Source: Parapristionchus giblindavisi
Taxonomy: Eukaryota > Nematoda > Chromadorea > Rhabditida > Diplogasteridae
Direction of reading: 5' to 3'
Assembly: GCA_943737045.1 (NCBI GenBank)
Contig: CALSFV010000247.1
Span: 496,001 to 560,000 of the forward strand
DNA: 64,000 nt
A program made the translations under genes and the position numbers. How positions within the stretch are numbered: the stretch's first letter is position 1; each line of letters opens with the position of its first letter. Positions 46,701 to 55,900 of this stretch are shown here, in pieces. The notes beneath the pieces were generated by a model. The model had not been told where the DNA came from and did no database searches. It saw only the letters and a list, made by a program, of their open reading frames with translations.

Positions 46701-48524
46701 GTGTTACAATATCCACAGACACCAGTCACAGTGGCTATCTCCAGGCTAAGATCTATGCTTTGCCAGCCACGACTTACCAGAAACTTACCAGATACTGATT
46801 CTTAGCAAAACTAGGTAAAGTCTAAGTCTAATCCTAATCCTAAGTCTTAAACCTAAGATCCTGGTCGCCAATGTTGGATACCTTGATATGTGGAGACTAG
46901 AGTAGTAACCAATACAAGTTTATCACAAATAATATAGAGTTCGAGTCTAAGACTAGGGATAGAAGAGACCTACTTGTAACCTACGCTAAGCTAAGAATGA
47001 ATAGAGAATCATGTGTAGAGTAATAGATATGATAATTAGGGATAATGCACAATGACTATTATGCATTAGCTATATGATAATTATATTATGCTAATAGATT
47101 AGATTACACTACACAACACCAATTTACCTAATTCTTCGCTAGAAACAAAAAAATAGAGATTTACATGGAATGGTTATTGGGACGCATGGATCTGGGAAAT
47201 TTAGTGGGACGCTCATGTATAATTTGGACTATATCGATCGATCTCTGACCATACCGTACCTCTAGACCGGGACAGTCGGCCATGGTTGGTCCTTCGTAAC
47301 CGCCAAATATGGTTGTCCAGAGGAAGATCCGCTTGGGAGCCAGCACCTTGAACTGATCGTCCATCCTGAAAGGATACTGTAAGTGATGAGGGAAGTAATC
47401 GATACTGGAAAGATTCTAATCAAGTCCAGTTAATAAGTAAAGAATATGAATATATTATATATGACACCATGCAGCACTTTGTCTAGAGCATACATTTTCG
47501 ACGCTTAGGGCCTCCTCCACCCTAATATATTGAACCTGGAAGCGACGATACACAATGAGATCCTTCCCTCCCTCTCTCCGCCCCCCTCGCCTCAACATTA
47601 TTCACATTATTCATTTATCACTTGTTGTCACATTTATTCAATGTATGATAAATTAAATTAAATTAAATTAAATTCGAGCATCCACATCGTCAATATTTAT
47701 AAATTGGTCTGCTTATAAAAAACGGGTCACTTTATCACATATTTTGCCACACTAAGCGAAAACGAAGCAATTTTACGGGCAAGTTTATAATCGGACCAGT
47801 TTATCACAAATACGGGTAAGCTTAGTTCTGAAAGTTGAACAAAAATCTATGGTCTAGAAGTAGCGGCCGAAACACCATAGAGCACATTATTAGCCTACTT
47901 ATATATTTTAAATTTTACATTTAAAGTACAAGGAAACCTATACTTGTACACTTCGGTTTTCGGTAAGTAGTGCCAAAAAAGTAACTTACTTTCTCGCGAT
48001 ATACTCATTAAATAGCAAACCAGTAACAAAAAGTAAGTTTGAAGTAAATTACTTTTTGCGCGCTACTTACTATAATATTATTCCGGAGCCTCTATTAATA
48101 TTATTAATTTAAATGTAGTCCAGTAGGCAAAATAGACGGCACTCTATTCAACACAGTACTAGCCGATCAATACTACTACGAGTACGGTAGATCATGTTTC
48201 AATCAATATCACCGTACCTGTTCTTGTCAATAGTCAGGAAGAGATGCTTGTTGGAGTGTCGAGGTCGTTCGGCTCTCAGTCTTCGAGCAGCAGCGTCATC
48301 ACCTCCAGGTGACATCATACTGTACACCATGTACAGTACGAGTGCACCACCAATCAATGCAAGACCATTACGGTAGATCTGCAAGGGATTACTGTACCTC
48401 GATAAGCGTCAATAGATTGGTACTGTTTTTCATCCAAGAAGGACCAATTACTGCAATCGAGCAGCACCGAATATAAGTTAAAGTTGAAGCATCGATTCAC
48501 CTGGGACGGCCGAAGCCTGAACAT
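34713..48524 (-). CDS. Alpha-1,3-fucosyltransferase (GT10)
   Basis: Fourteen exons join in phase to 415 codons: 48501-48524, 48218-48378, 47260-47365, 43160-43266, 42644-42738, 42127-42225, 41583-41709, 41307-41391, 40723-40802, 36220-36273, 35743-35833, 35604-35640, 35197-35291 and 34713-34799. It transfers fucose from GDP-fucose to N-glycan GlcNAc in the Golgi. Residues about 12-27 form a type II signal anchor (GLALIGGALVLYMVYSMM). The catalytic domain has ILLWTT-like IFLWTTIFGG, ADAVLFHGPEL, a QRYVFMTMEAP block, NYFNWTM, ALISNC and the donor-site segment FFFAGENTACKDYVSEKYW. It ends with a Cys-rich tail (CRLCERLW, VREWYFGQSSC). Length and motifs fit C. elegans FUT-1-type core enzymes; exact acceptor is not deducible. 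A LINE and an LTR retrotransposon sit in introns, in phase-neutral positions. Confidence 0.93.
34935..35085. repeat. GACCGCATTTTG-word repeat in fucosyltransferase intron
   Basis: Tandem variants of GTGAAAACCnGACCGCATTT end in AGCTATTCGACCTATG. Same family as 23702-23813 and 42505-42626. Confidence 0.65.
35318..35505. repeat. AAGTCTACTT-word cluster
   Basis: Several variants of ACTTTAAGTATGAAGTTTAC and AAGTCTACTT occur, in an arrangement like the MITE at 12205-12426. Termini GGTGTTTC and complemented GGTGATTTTC are possible but weak. Confidence 0.45.
36519..37316 (+). CDS. LINE ORF1 protein (265 aa)
   Basis: This is the first ORF of the LINE at 36373-40523. The N-terminus (MTPTNKRQMVSS) is followed by an acidic/helical stretch and a Ser/Pro-rich linker (residues about 75-105). 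A C-terminal segment resembles ORF1 of CR1-like elements: VTGLPEP, then ARLLGYLEVE, RPRLVKVVMP, and a basic tail including YIRKSMSKEERARHSELR. Such proteins bind element RNA. No zinc knuckle is visible. The ORF is intact. Confidence 0.75.
   Translation: MTPTNKRQMVSSPSGMSPEAKKGANAIKNLVIAAFELAMEDVPSGFDPGKWKSITALVHGLAKSLELATSTGTVDESATSSSHTLSASPTLSSNPIPPSSSLSHSPPSIDDPAELIMRAKSLVVTGLPEPDNSLGLDDRCETDRKGIARLLGYLEVETMPVQIYRMGKRSSDRPRLVKVVMPARSFALIAIKNARKLRGNAEFAGIYIRKSMSKEERARHSELRATVRSLRAKDPDSPFVVYRDAVWHREDIKTKVRSRLPDPGN
37469..40282 (+). CDS. LINE ORF2: endonuclease-reverse transcriptase (937 aa)
   Basis: Residues about 1-220 form the apurinic-type endonuclease: N-S-RSLCNK, LLISETWL, VYRPPN, AGDLNLN and a NSDHSS motif. 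The reverse transcriptase (about 460-750) has DYRPISLTPI, YVDLAKAFDTVSH, SGVPQGTVLGPLLF and the catalytic FADDIKLF. The tail carries LEYASPVWSPS and LEKP-QHLFTRLL, usual for this clade. All catalytic residues I can check are present. The first residue given may lie downstream of the true start, since the endonuclease appears to begin immediately. Target-primed reverse transcription is the expected mechanism. Confidence 0.9.
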   Translation: MFNSRSLCNKLPHLHSILSIDRPDLLLISETWLTSRIIDSEVLLSFPYQLYRADRARRGGGVCVLFRDHIACSRVKLPTSVSSDVICLDLYPPLGLSAIRLILVYRPPNTTTASNSDLFDLLSTLSSCDKSIIVAGDLNLNIDWSNPHSARGHSISLVNFSESLNLHQFVPSPTLGSNFLDVILAPSDLISDCIVSAPFKNSDHSSVSFRLTWPLVDPIFIPAFDFRKTDFVALNSALSNTDWSLIFHDFTDISHMYTLFTDYLTQLFPSFIPYKKQIVPFDNYPPHIRSLLAHKRLLFDKISLAPVKSQFHNVSAKLDKEIRKFIRNKENKLLSNNHSRSYYRYISTRFKSRSSIAPSLTDFNGTIITTDSEKAESFATYFQSVFTSDDGILPNCPRFVPQSIPTSIILPIDISYHLRRVSDSCSLPSDGIPSIIFKHCSLTLSEPLSHIMNYSLMLGQVPSLWKTSFVIPIPKIPTPSSVSDYRPISLTPIPSKVMERILKPKLIRWCNIHNIIPPEQHGFVSGKSTVSQLLDCTQKWRAAMDRDDSVDVVYVDLAKAFDTVSHSKLLHKLHCLGIRGCIFDWLTDYLSNRRLQVRVGSSLSSEKHVLSGVPQGTVLGPLLFLIYLFDLPLSLSPYPLVHFRLFADDIKLFIIHNSAQSPTLTSQLQNGLLGILEYCQKWQLSVAQNKCTVLYIGKSNPIHQYHLNSFLLPIPDSNLNSLPEPIRDLGVYIDHSLSFRSHIDIICQKANKLIYLLFRSVSCTSVDPYVRAYRSFILPVLEYASPVWSPSAKGLIRQLEKPQHLFTRLLHYRTTLATTSPPIYDVRIDNYHLHSLYSRRLVADIIFAVKIIRSLVGVPMSDYYCLRNCNSRHNAFSIHIPIAKRENLRSSFAHRTTRFLCNLHRICNPILSIQSIKFHLFRHPDLPLTLQVQVLNL
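40543..40642. mobile_element. Fold-back MITE copy beside the LINE 3' end
   Basis: TCTCCGCTCTGGCAACAATC pairs with the complement containing TTGGCCAGAGCGGAG; a GCTTTGTCTGC loop separates them. Preceded by TTTAAAGGCCC, matching the family's outer end. Confidence 0.65.
40942..41043. repeat. Snap-back palindrome, 44-bp arms
   Basis: The arm 40942-40985 is matched by 41000-41043 with two mismatches in 44 bp, and the loop is 14 nt. Each arm contains the palindrome TGACGTCA and GCGTAGGCGGAGG. It is in a fucosyltransferase intron. The near-perfect pairing implies recent formation. Confidence 0.85.
41440..41560. repeat. CTACCGTAACCCA spaced repeats
   Basis: Four variants of CTACCGTAACCCA recur every 34-37 bp in fucosyltransferase intron 7 (about 41441, 41478, 41513, 41547, the last CTACAGTAATCCA). 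The spacer sequences differ. Confidence 0.6.
42426..42451. repeat. Perfect 26-bp palindrome
   Basis: GTTTATATTGCCT is followed immediately by its exact complement, with no loop. It lies in fucosyltransferase intron 5. Confidence 0.8.
42505..42626. mobile_element. CATAGGTCGAA-ended MITE
   Basis: The left end CATAGGTCGAATAGCT and right end CCTTTCGACCTATG are inverted. In between are AAAATGCGGTCAGG words twice. It is the shortest complete-looking member of the family at 23702 and 34935. Target duplication not clear. Confidence 0.6.
43541..47118 (-). mobile_element. LTR retrotransposon lacking reverse transcriptase
   Basis: The two 247-bp LTRs (43541-43787 and 46872-47118) appear identical and run TGTTG...CAACA. 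CCAAT flanks both sides (43536-43540, 47119-47123) as a 5-bp target duplication. Read on the minus strand, TTGGCGACCAGG follows the 5' LTR, as a primer-binding site would. A polypurine AGGAAGGAGG precedes the 3' LTR. The single ORF encodes Gag, protease and integrase only. The 5' leader (46213-46871) repeats GATCTTTGATCTC and CGTATCGTGTACGGTGCT. It sits in fucosyltransferase intron 3. Confidence 0.93.
43846..46212 (-). CDS. Gag-protease-integrase polyprotein without RT/RNase H (788 aa)
   Basis: Residues about 1-300 form Gag with a capsid-like helical region. A CCHC zinc knuckle (CAYCDRHGHAVHEC) is at about 300-313, followed by a basic stretch. The retropepsin core has VDTGSDLTFI and later NLIGTDWF. 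Directly after it, with no reverse transcriptase or RNase H, comes the integrase catalytic core: VDAHSKWPEV, LVSDNGTQF and HPHSNGQAERF provide the D, D and E residues. An SH3-like C-terminal segment (KTGDKVYYRDK) follows. The integrase zinc-binding HHCC part also seems missing. In Ty3/gypsy elements about 700-900 residues normally lie between PR and IN, so a large in-frame deletion is inferred. The intact ORF and identical LTRs mean it moved recently, using RT supplied in trans. Confidence 0.9.
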   Translation of the reverse strand: MTDSGGTKSSDSNGMKSMMDTFMKMMLKMQEESDKRVEKLIRSLNESNGARVTTDPTVTSGDSSQSAHTVSGPSIDALEARINEFQYDPEDECTFENWYDRYKDIFEHDMIHLDEKLRVRILLRHLSTKCNSQYKNHLSPKDVYTETFENTVKELINLFGRQVSDFERRLRFLNQRMSILGLTDVKKFASEVNNLYQKGKMKEITEDELKVTVFLAGLDLPNLKKTLTNLMNIVNNKQDITLNELVEKFSTLQALERDVAAIEVQNNVYLLRDNKSDKVNDETAEVDSETKSDKSSSDTKCAYCDRHGHAVHECWKRYPDKRPKKKDYKRNKFYKRKNSNAVFCNQVVGNRVYAQVNVNGKNIEFRVDTGSDLTFISKNVWKTLGSPTLKEGRIQAMCANGTSVSILGKFHCKMKYKNDENRGFVYVADSPVNLIGTDWFWKLNLIRSLQKEVEDQLVMNQIKNPIKVPIEPWPSTDRPMERIHVEFAGPMNGKNYLIIVDAHSKWPEVIEMDRIDTNSIITHIHKFISAYGCPETLVSDNGTQFTSSDFREYCNKYGIDHVLTPPYHPHSNGQAERFVDIFKRTLLKLKGGRPEVENVQTFLMSYRSNPNRQLADKSPAEVFLGRKLRTRQSLLVPCRRSDKKDEDMKHQFDLKHGAKHKEFKTGDKVYYRDKDGPNNVKCSEAIIVDKLGRVVYLIDKGGRRMKAHAHQLISRTDQYEYDILDLQIDSFDIKKPTEETTKDNSTGAAIVMPIPDPSSKAYHRPVRDRRPVVSNNSECSSYVSSIVN
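47480..47900. repeat. Dispersed repeat S, copy 1
   Basis: About 47690-47870 (GGGTCACTTTATCACATATTT, CAAGTTTATAATCGG, TGAACAAAAATCTATG) matches 57975-58165. Both copies lie next to runs of ATTAA and to CATACATTTTCGA sequences. Noncoding; located in a fucosyltransferase intron. Confidence 0.7.
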
Positions 48525-49017
48525 TTTCGTGTCGTTGTCTATAATGCCGCCTTCAAGGCTGCACCAGGCCTCAAATTATTGATTTTCAATATTGATTTAC
48601 CGCAAGTTCAGAATATCGATTCATTGGAGGGTAACCAATCTCGCTTATTGTATATGCAATGATAGAAACGATCAATAATCAACATAGGACAGACATAAGA
48701 ACATACAACATGTATAAAACGATGTTTATTCCATTATCGGGAGGAAAAATAGGTACATACAAAGTAGAATATGACTAGATATAGAAGGATAGATTATAAT
48801 GAATCATCACGATATAGATAGAGAAAGAGATCGATAGTAAATGGGATCGAGATCACGGATTATACTTGACTAGACACAAAAAGACAACGAGTAACAACAA
48901 TCAGTATATTTACATTTTAAAAATATTTTAAAATATCTACAAAACACACCTATAGTACGACAAAACATGGGGAACGGAGATTAAAGGTATGAAAGTGCCA
49001 CTCCGAGCTAATACTAG
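48525..49017. other. Intergenic: fucosyltransferase upstream, ift-43 3' region
   Basis: It lies 5' of the fucosyltransferase (minus) and 3' of ift-43 (minus). There is no TATA box by the fucosyltransferase start; TGCAG or similar could serve a trans-splice, but none is convincing. No further gene seen. Confidence 0.45.
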
Positions 49018-52000
49018 TTAGAAATTGGGCATAGACATTGGTTGGGCAAAGCCTCCTAGACCTCCTTTCACCACTCCTCCTCCTCCTCCTTCATCCTCTC
49101 CCGAATCATCCTCATTGCTCCATTCTTGTTTCATCTCTGACGAGGTCGAGGCCAATATCGTATCCCACGTCCACGGTATGTCCTCGTCCCGTGTCTCCTC
49201 TTCGGACGCGATGAAACGAGTCAACAGGGAGATGTCTGCAAGTATACGATTATATTATTATACTACTAAAAAGTACCGGAAGTATGAAACAATATATTGC
49301 ATCTCAAGTCAGATATAGCCTGACCACGAAACACAAAATCACAGGCACAGAGATGGGACTAAATCATAAAGGGTACAAAACCGCGCTAGTCATGTACGAA
49401 TAGCAAAATTCGATTAAAAGCCGATAATCATACATTTTTGGTGTCCTCACCGAATTAGTGTGGGGCGATTTAGAAAAATCGTTATTTTTCGGAAAAATTG
49501 TAATCTTTCACATAAAAATGAGCATTATATAGTGGGTTGACCCTGAAAATGCGCCGTATATAGTGGGTCATTCCTCACACTGTGAGGGTATGAAAATGTA
49601 TGGCCGATAATAAGTGTTCAACCGTAAATTTGGATTCTAATAAGTCTCAGTTCCCAAACGGAAGTTCACCAACAAGTATAACAAAAAGCCCTGACTTTAT
49701 CCTTGTTCTCTGATCCCCCCTCATACTGCCATCCTATGAGCAAAAAAGGTCAAAAGCATAGAGCTGGGGAGAATCGTTATCATAATGCGCGAGAGCATAA
49801 ACCCCCGCTTGTTCCCGCCTTTTTAGATATCGCATTAATGTTACCGATAAGGAGGGGGGGGGGGTGAGGGCAAAGTGGAGCCAGACAACAAAGACAATCG
49901 GAAGAGCATTAAACGTGCACGTGAGACGTGTTGCTAAATTTTGAAACACATATGGGACAAGATGTCAAATGTAATCACATTTCACCTTAATCACTAATGT
50001 TTACTTTCTTTTTTGTAATTGCATTTTTTTCATAATTTACACAATTCTTTTTAAAGTAGTGACGTTTTAAAATATAAATAATTATAAGTAAAGATTTTAA
50101 ACGGGGAAACTTACCGATATCATCCAATTTGACGAGATTCGGATGCTTCGCAGCGAGAGCATCCACCTGAATCCGGTATTTAAGCTATATAATTAATATG
50201 AAAACATAAATTCTCAAAAAAAGAATTAATGAATTAGCCATAAGATTCAAGTTTCACAGAGTTGTATGACTTGCAGCGCCAATATGCTATTGAACCTAGC
50301 AATAAAGTATGGAATATCAGGTACAATTTCTTATGAACTGTTCCCCGCAAATGTAATGGAGGTGCATGTAGTTTTAAAATCAAAGGGATGCCAGAGGAGC
50401 ATCATATGCGCTCCACGCCAAAGCACGGTTTATGAGATCTCCAATCCAGTCTATTTTTAACACAAACTGACTTTAATATCTTAACAAATAAATGCGAGTG
50501 AGTTCCATTTCTGGGCTCATGTAGGTTAAAAAATAAATATATAAATAAAAGGTAATACCTGAAGCAGTCCATGCAATTGACTGGGCGTTATATGAGGAGC
50601 GGTGGCCATCTCTTCAAAGTCTGCACGTGTATTCGATGAACGACGGGACTGAACGGATCGACTTTTTTTATTTTATTTTACAAATTATAAAAAATTAAAT
50701 TTAAATTTGTAATATGTTCAATCCTCGTCATTATAGAATCTGCCCCGTAGATCATTCACACATCTACTCATTATATGTATGATCTCTTTTTTCTAGAAAT
50801 ATTACTTATGAACAACCCTGATTCACATATATCTTATTTGACAAATTGTTCTACTTACGGAATCGTTCGTTTCTTGTACTTGGAACCTGTTAGTCGGAGA
50901 CATTGACCGCACATCAGATGACGCTGCAAAAAAAGATAATTCAATTTTTATGACAAAGGATAAGTGCACTAGGATGTTAATTATTAAATTAAACGCTAAA
51001 AGGCTAGACAAAGTCCTTTCTGTTCATTCCTTCCAAGGAATCACACAGAGTGAGGTCGGTCTCTCTTTTCTCTCTCTCTCTCGTTCTGTGTCATCTTTAT
51101 TCCTTCCAAGGAATCACACAGAGTGAGGTCGGTCTCTCTTTTCTCTCTCTCTCTCGTTCTGTGTCGTCTTTATGTACAATACACGATAGGATAGGACTGG
51201 ACGAGGTACGCCATTAATACGGCATATGTAAACGAAATTTTAGGAAAATATATAATAATATAAAATACAATGATATAGAATAACATTTAAAAAACATCGA
51301 GAGGCTATTGCCAAAATGATCGCTAAACGAAAGGTACATCTTGTAATATCCATGACAATATCTCCTAATTACCTACCTTTTAATATTGGTTCAATGGTTG
51401 TTGATGATGACGATGCCTCCTCCTTGGGTCGACCACTCCGTGAACCTGGTCGACGAAAAATGCCTGAAATAATGAAACATCCCTTAAGCTAATTCAATAA
51501 TATTATTAACTAATTAAATTATCCATTATTTTTGGATCATTCCTTAAACGATGATGGATTGTGAATAATTATGAAGGAGCAGAGCACTCTGCGAAAAGCT
51601 ACTAATTTTAACACGATACAGCTTTGCTGACCAAAGTTTCAAAAATCATTTGACATCAAGAAATAAATTGCATACTTGATAGTGGCCTTTTAACTGCCTC
51701 TCCAACACTATCCGAAAGATTCTTCAGTCCTGCAGCAGGAGCCTCCTGAAAGCAAGAGAAATTTAGATTTATTCTTCACCTCCAGCACTGTCTGAAGAAT
51801 CATCATCTCCAACAAGTTCGAAATAAGAATAAGAGAACAATAGATATTTACTGACCTTCAATATACCTCCTATTCTGTTCTTTCTCGCGATCGGAGGTGG
51901 TTCTCCGTCACCGTGGTCTCTGACACGGAACTTGAGCTCGTCTGCTTGATCTGTAAAAGGATTCATCATAATAAATCAACAAAATTGAGAAAAAATACCC

Positions 52001-52410
52001 ACGGCTTTCTAATTATAATAAAATAAGAACAACACTATCCAGATTATAACAAGTACCATACTTTTGGGGGAATCATTATTCAGATCTTCGGTAGCCAGGT
52101 TTCCCGTATTCTCCAAGGAGGGTAAAGTTTTGAAGTAGTAGGTCCGTCGCCAGGCAACCATGAATTGTCGAGTCCCCAAGCAAGAGTACACCTCCCAATT
52201 TCAAATCGAGTGTTCAGTATCATCCCAAGTACTATCTAGATATATAGATATATCTCGACAAGCATAAACACTTCTAAATAATCAAGAAAGCGAACCATTA
52301 TCATCCATCTCATCAGTGTTGTCATATGTCCCCAAGTCCGCTTCTCCCGGCTTCCTTCGCCCTCTAGCGCTCGCAACGCGTAGCCTGGGTACCACCGGAG
52401 GTCCCGACAT
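49018..52410 (-). CDS. ift-43: Intraflagellar transport protein 43
   Basis: Exons 52296-52410, 52062-52085, 51856-51950, 51676-51745, 51377-51463, 50859-50923, 50559-50648, 50115-50166 and 49018-49235 join in phase to 271 codons. IFT43 belongs to the IFT-A complex, which drives retrograde transport in cilia. The N-terminal two-thirds is low-complexity and basic/acidic. The conserved part is at the C-terminus: LVKLDDIDISLLTRFI, EEETRDEDIPWTWD and LASTSSEMKQEW, matching the family's SLLTR...PW.WD pattern. The tail after this is acidic and Gly-rich, ending MSMPNF. Exon 2 (24 nt) has a poor acceptor and could be longer; this is the weakest point. An upstream ATG is absent, so the start is clear. 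Introns hold an exact 73-bp tandem duplication. Confidence 0.82.
49425..49620. repeat. CATACATTTTTGG repeat in ift-43 intron
   Basis: GATTTAGAAAAATCGTTATTT with flanking CATACATTTTcGGyGyCCTCAC matches 36070-36180 in the fucosyltransferase gene. Two ATATAGTGGGT copies follow. Noncoding. Confidence 0.55.
51026..51171. repeat. 73-bp exact tandem duplication
   Basis: ATTCCTTCCAAGGAATCACA through TCTGTGTCATCTTT is present twice in a row, differing by one base near the unit end (TGTCATC versus TGTCGTC). Each unit holds a TC run. It is in ift-43 intron 5. Confidence 0.85.
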
Positions 52411-52682
52411 CGAGAACCGAAAAAATTTCTGAAAATTCTATAATTAAACTTTAAAACCGTCATAACTTTACTAATCGACCGAAAAACTAGCCGAAAATTG
52501 GAAATGCTGGTTCAATTTGGTATTACAACCTGATTCTGGAGTGTCAACTTTTAAATTTATCGATAAACATGTAAATGAGTTACCCACCTCTTTTTCAGTA
52601 TCGGCCTGAAAGCTCGACTTTCCCAATCCTGTCGAAAGGGGCGGAGTCTGGCCGACAACCGCAACGCGTCTGGACCTCTAAG

Positions 52683-52751
52683 CCAATCGTATGAGAGTGG
52701 TGGGCGGAGCCAGCCAATACGAGAGCTCGATGGGCGGAGAGGGGTATATAA
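52683..52751 (+). promoter_or_regulatory. Promoter of mdt-26 with repeated CCAAT and GC boxes
   Basis: CCAAT at 52683-52687 and 52714-52718 each precede GGGCGG (52702-52707, 52732-52737), and TATATAA follows at 52745-52751. The CCAAT-to-GGGCGG block is duplicated at 30-31 bp. The divergent ift-43 ATG is 273 bp away on the other side, so the region may serve both genes. Confidence 0.7.
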
Positions 52752-52939
52752 GCAGCCCCTCGCGCGCGCGACGGCCAGAAGAGCGGCGTAGCTTCGGCGT
52801 GCGGCGGATGGTTGCATGTGCTGTAGCTGTGGCTGCTATTCATTCATCGTCTTCCGTGGTTGGAGGAGGAGAAAGGAGGGTACCCCTGGCCTCTCCCGAG
52901 GTCGGCAGGGTTGCCCTGTTGGCGCCGAAGACGGGCGCG

Positions 52940-55900
52940 ATGTCTGCCACACCAGTCGACGCGATTGAGCTGCTCAAGAATCAGCTCAAGCTCGCAGTTG
53001 AGAATGTAAGGCAACATGCCATTATTGCGCTGGTTATTCCTTACTATTAACTACTACAAACACGCACTCTTAGGCTGTTTTAACACATTTTGTCATCCTT
53101 GAAATTACTGAATTGGGTCTTGTCATTGTTGTGATGAATCATCCTTGTGCACTTTCACAGTAAAGCGCAATCATTTGTTCATTTCATTGTTGTTTTGTTT
53201 CCGGCTCGATGTCGGATATATATAAAGGTGGTGGATGGTACAGTCCTAAATGACTGTATCGCCGTCAATTCCTGTAGTCTTAAAGAGTAATAAAGCTGTT
53301 GTTCATTGTTCTCACTTCTTATTCTTTTTTCACACACGACAGTATCTTCCGCGCTACGTTTCCTCACGAACTGTATCAAAGGCGTCTGGGAGTGCGTGTT
53401 AACGATGGTTTGATGGAATATATTATACAAGAAACAGTGAGAGATGAGAGTGAGGCAATGTCCCTACTCATATCTTCATTTCCAGAAGGACCCTGAGAAG
53501 GCCACTCTTGCCATTGAGGAGCTCGAGCGGATCGTTCTTACCAAAGACTCTCTCGAGGTAAGGTTCATTCTTCTCTTTCCTAGCATCATCCGACATGGCC
53601 CTCCCCTCATATATAGCCGAGGAAGGGCTCGGTCCCCGCTCATAGCAGGGTCCCCTCCCCTCAACTGAGCGAGTGAAAGTGAGAGAGAGTGTCTCCCTCT
53701 CCCTTTCCCCCTGCTTACCCGCCCTCTCATTCTCTTGTGCTCTCTCCTTTTCCCAATCGATAGAATTGCTCCCTTCTCCCTTCAAGCCAACTGGTGGCTC
53801 CGTAATATAGCTCTGTGAAAAGTGGAACAAAAAGTACATAACGCAAGTGAACTCTAGCACCATTAAACTATATCGGGTTATCATTAGATAGATTGCGTGA
53901 TGAGAGAATCGATTAACAATGATAACGAATCAGTTGTCGTTATGCACTCTTGTTGACCTTACTACTCGTCCTTGGTGGTTAGTTGATGGTCTTACGTCCG
54001 TTATCTCCAGCCTATCCTTATCCTTTCCTATTCCCAACCCCTCCTATCCTGTCTGTATAGCCTTGCGCACTTGAACCATCCACACTCTCACGACCCGGTA
54101 CGCCCTTGCTCTCTCTCACTACTCCCTCTATCGATCGATCAGTCTGTCCCTGTCTGGCAAAGCGCATGTGTTTGAATAGAAGTGCACGTGTGTGTCGTCT
54201 ATGCGCCCTCCCCTGAGGGACAAACCGGACTGTATATAACTATCACGAGAGTGATTGGATGAGAATCATACGGTGACGTAATCTTGTGTGGAATGTGAGC
54301 ACAAAAAGTGTTCGAGAAGAAGAAGATGGGAAGAAAGAGAGAGAGGTAGGAAAGGAATGGGGGACAAGAGGTGATGAAAGAGAAGAGTCGATCCTATCGA
54401 TTGACCAGGGAACAAACTCGTATCGATTGATTGGATGATTGCTTAACTAAATGTTGACTCTTTAAATTAGATACGCTCACCATCGCTTAATTCGTCCCTC
54501 CACCTTTCGACGAATAGTAGATTTATAGCGCATGAGCCAGTTTGGATATGGATAGTTCTATCCCTCTTATCTCTTTCAACAAGATCATCCAACTGATTTG
54601 GGGAACTGTGGATCAGATATAAGCATGAAATGTAGATCAACGAAAAACCGATTTTCCACAGGCCATGGTCATCCTACACAAAAAAACATTTTTTACCCCC
54701 TATACTCCCCTATTTATAAATGTTGACTCTAAAGAAGTAAAGTTGATTTATTGATGAAAACAGTCGATGCAACAATGTAATCAATAAATATTCAGAGTAC
54801 TCGAATCGGCTTGACGGTGAACAATGCGCGTCGTGACATGCAGGAGCAGATGCCCGCACTCTCGAAGCGATGTCGTGCGCTGATCAAGTTGTGGCAACGA
54901 CTCGTCGAGGTACGGTAGTCTGACGATTATCGATCGCCCTGTTTGATAACATATTGTTTATCCATCCATATCCTAACATTGGTTAGTTCAGAAACAGTCC
55001 GCAATGCATCCCGTTTTCCGATCTGTGAGTGCAAACTAAAAGAACAGTGATTAGCGATGTATATGTACATATAAACATGATCATTGTGTCGAAATCTTTC
55101 TCTTGTTTTCCCTTTCATACTATCCTTTCATTATGTGACTATACAATATTACATTATTATTCTTATTATTAATATTATTATTATGCACTCACTTTCGTCC
55201 TCCTTTGTACATCCTACGTGTTGTGCCACTCGTTGTAGCACTTCAGTTTGAATATCTAGAAGATTTAAGTGTGTTCAGTTTGTGGTAGGCCAAATCGATG
55301 TCGGAGATACGGTAATCAGTTCGTAACTAGTGTCATTTATAGCCATCCACAACCACATCGTCTACGGCGACTTCACGGAATGGCACACCGAGTCTCGTGT
55401 CGCCTGCGGTTGGCCGCCGCGTCACACCACATACACCCGCCAACAAACGCATCACACCCGGACTAGCGAGTGGTACGGTATCTCTACTCATTGCATACTG
55501 TATCATCTGTTGTAACTAACAACGATTTATTAAAGAACGTGCGGCTACGATATCGCCAGCTAATGGGAGTTATGCGCCCAAGGGTTCGAACAATGTGTCG
55601 CCCACGGCCCATTCCGCACTGCACAAGTCAATGTCTGTGGGCAATGATCTCCTGAAGGATGGTGAGAATGGAGGAGTGAGGAACGGAAAGAGGAAAGGAG
55701 ATGAACCAGGTAATCATATTGATTGATTGGATGCTAATAATTGTTTAGATTAGTGTAATATTGATTGATTGGATTACTTTGATATCTTCTACAATGGCCA
55801 GCATAGGTGGGCGCGTGACAGCGAATTCTTTTTGCACACAGCCTGGCCTTACCTTGCGGGGTCTTGCACATAGCTTTGCCTCGCAAAAATTGGAAAATTT

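Noticed and set aside
52807..52939. Upstream in-frame ATG for mdt-26
   Set aside because: It would add 44 low-complexity residues before the LW domain. The ATG at 52940 places the start as in other MED26 proteins. Cannot be excluded without transcript data.
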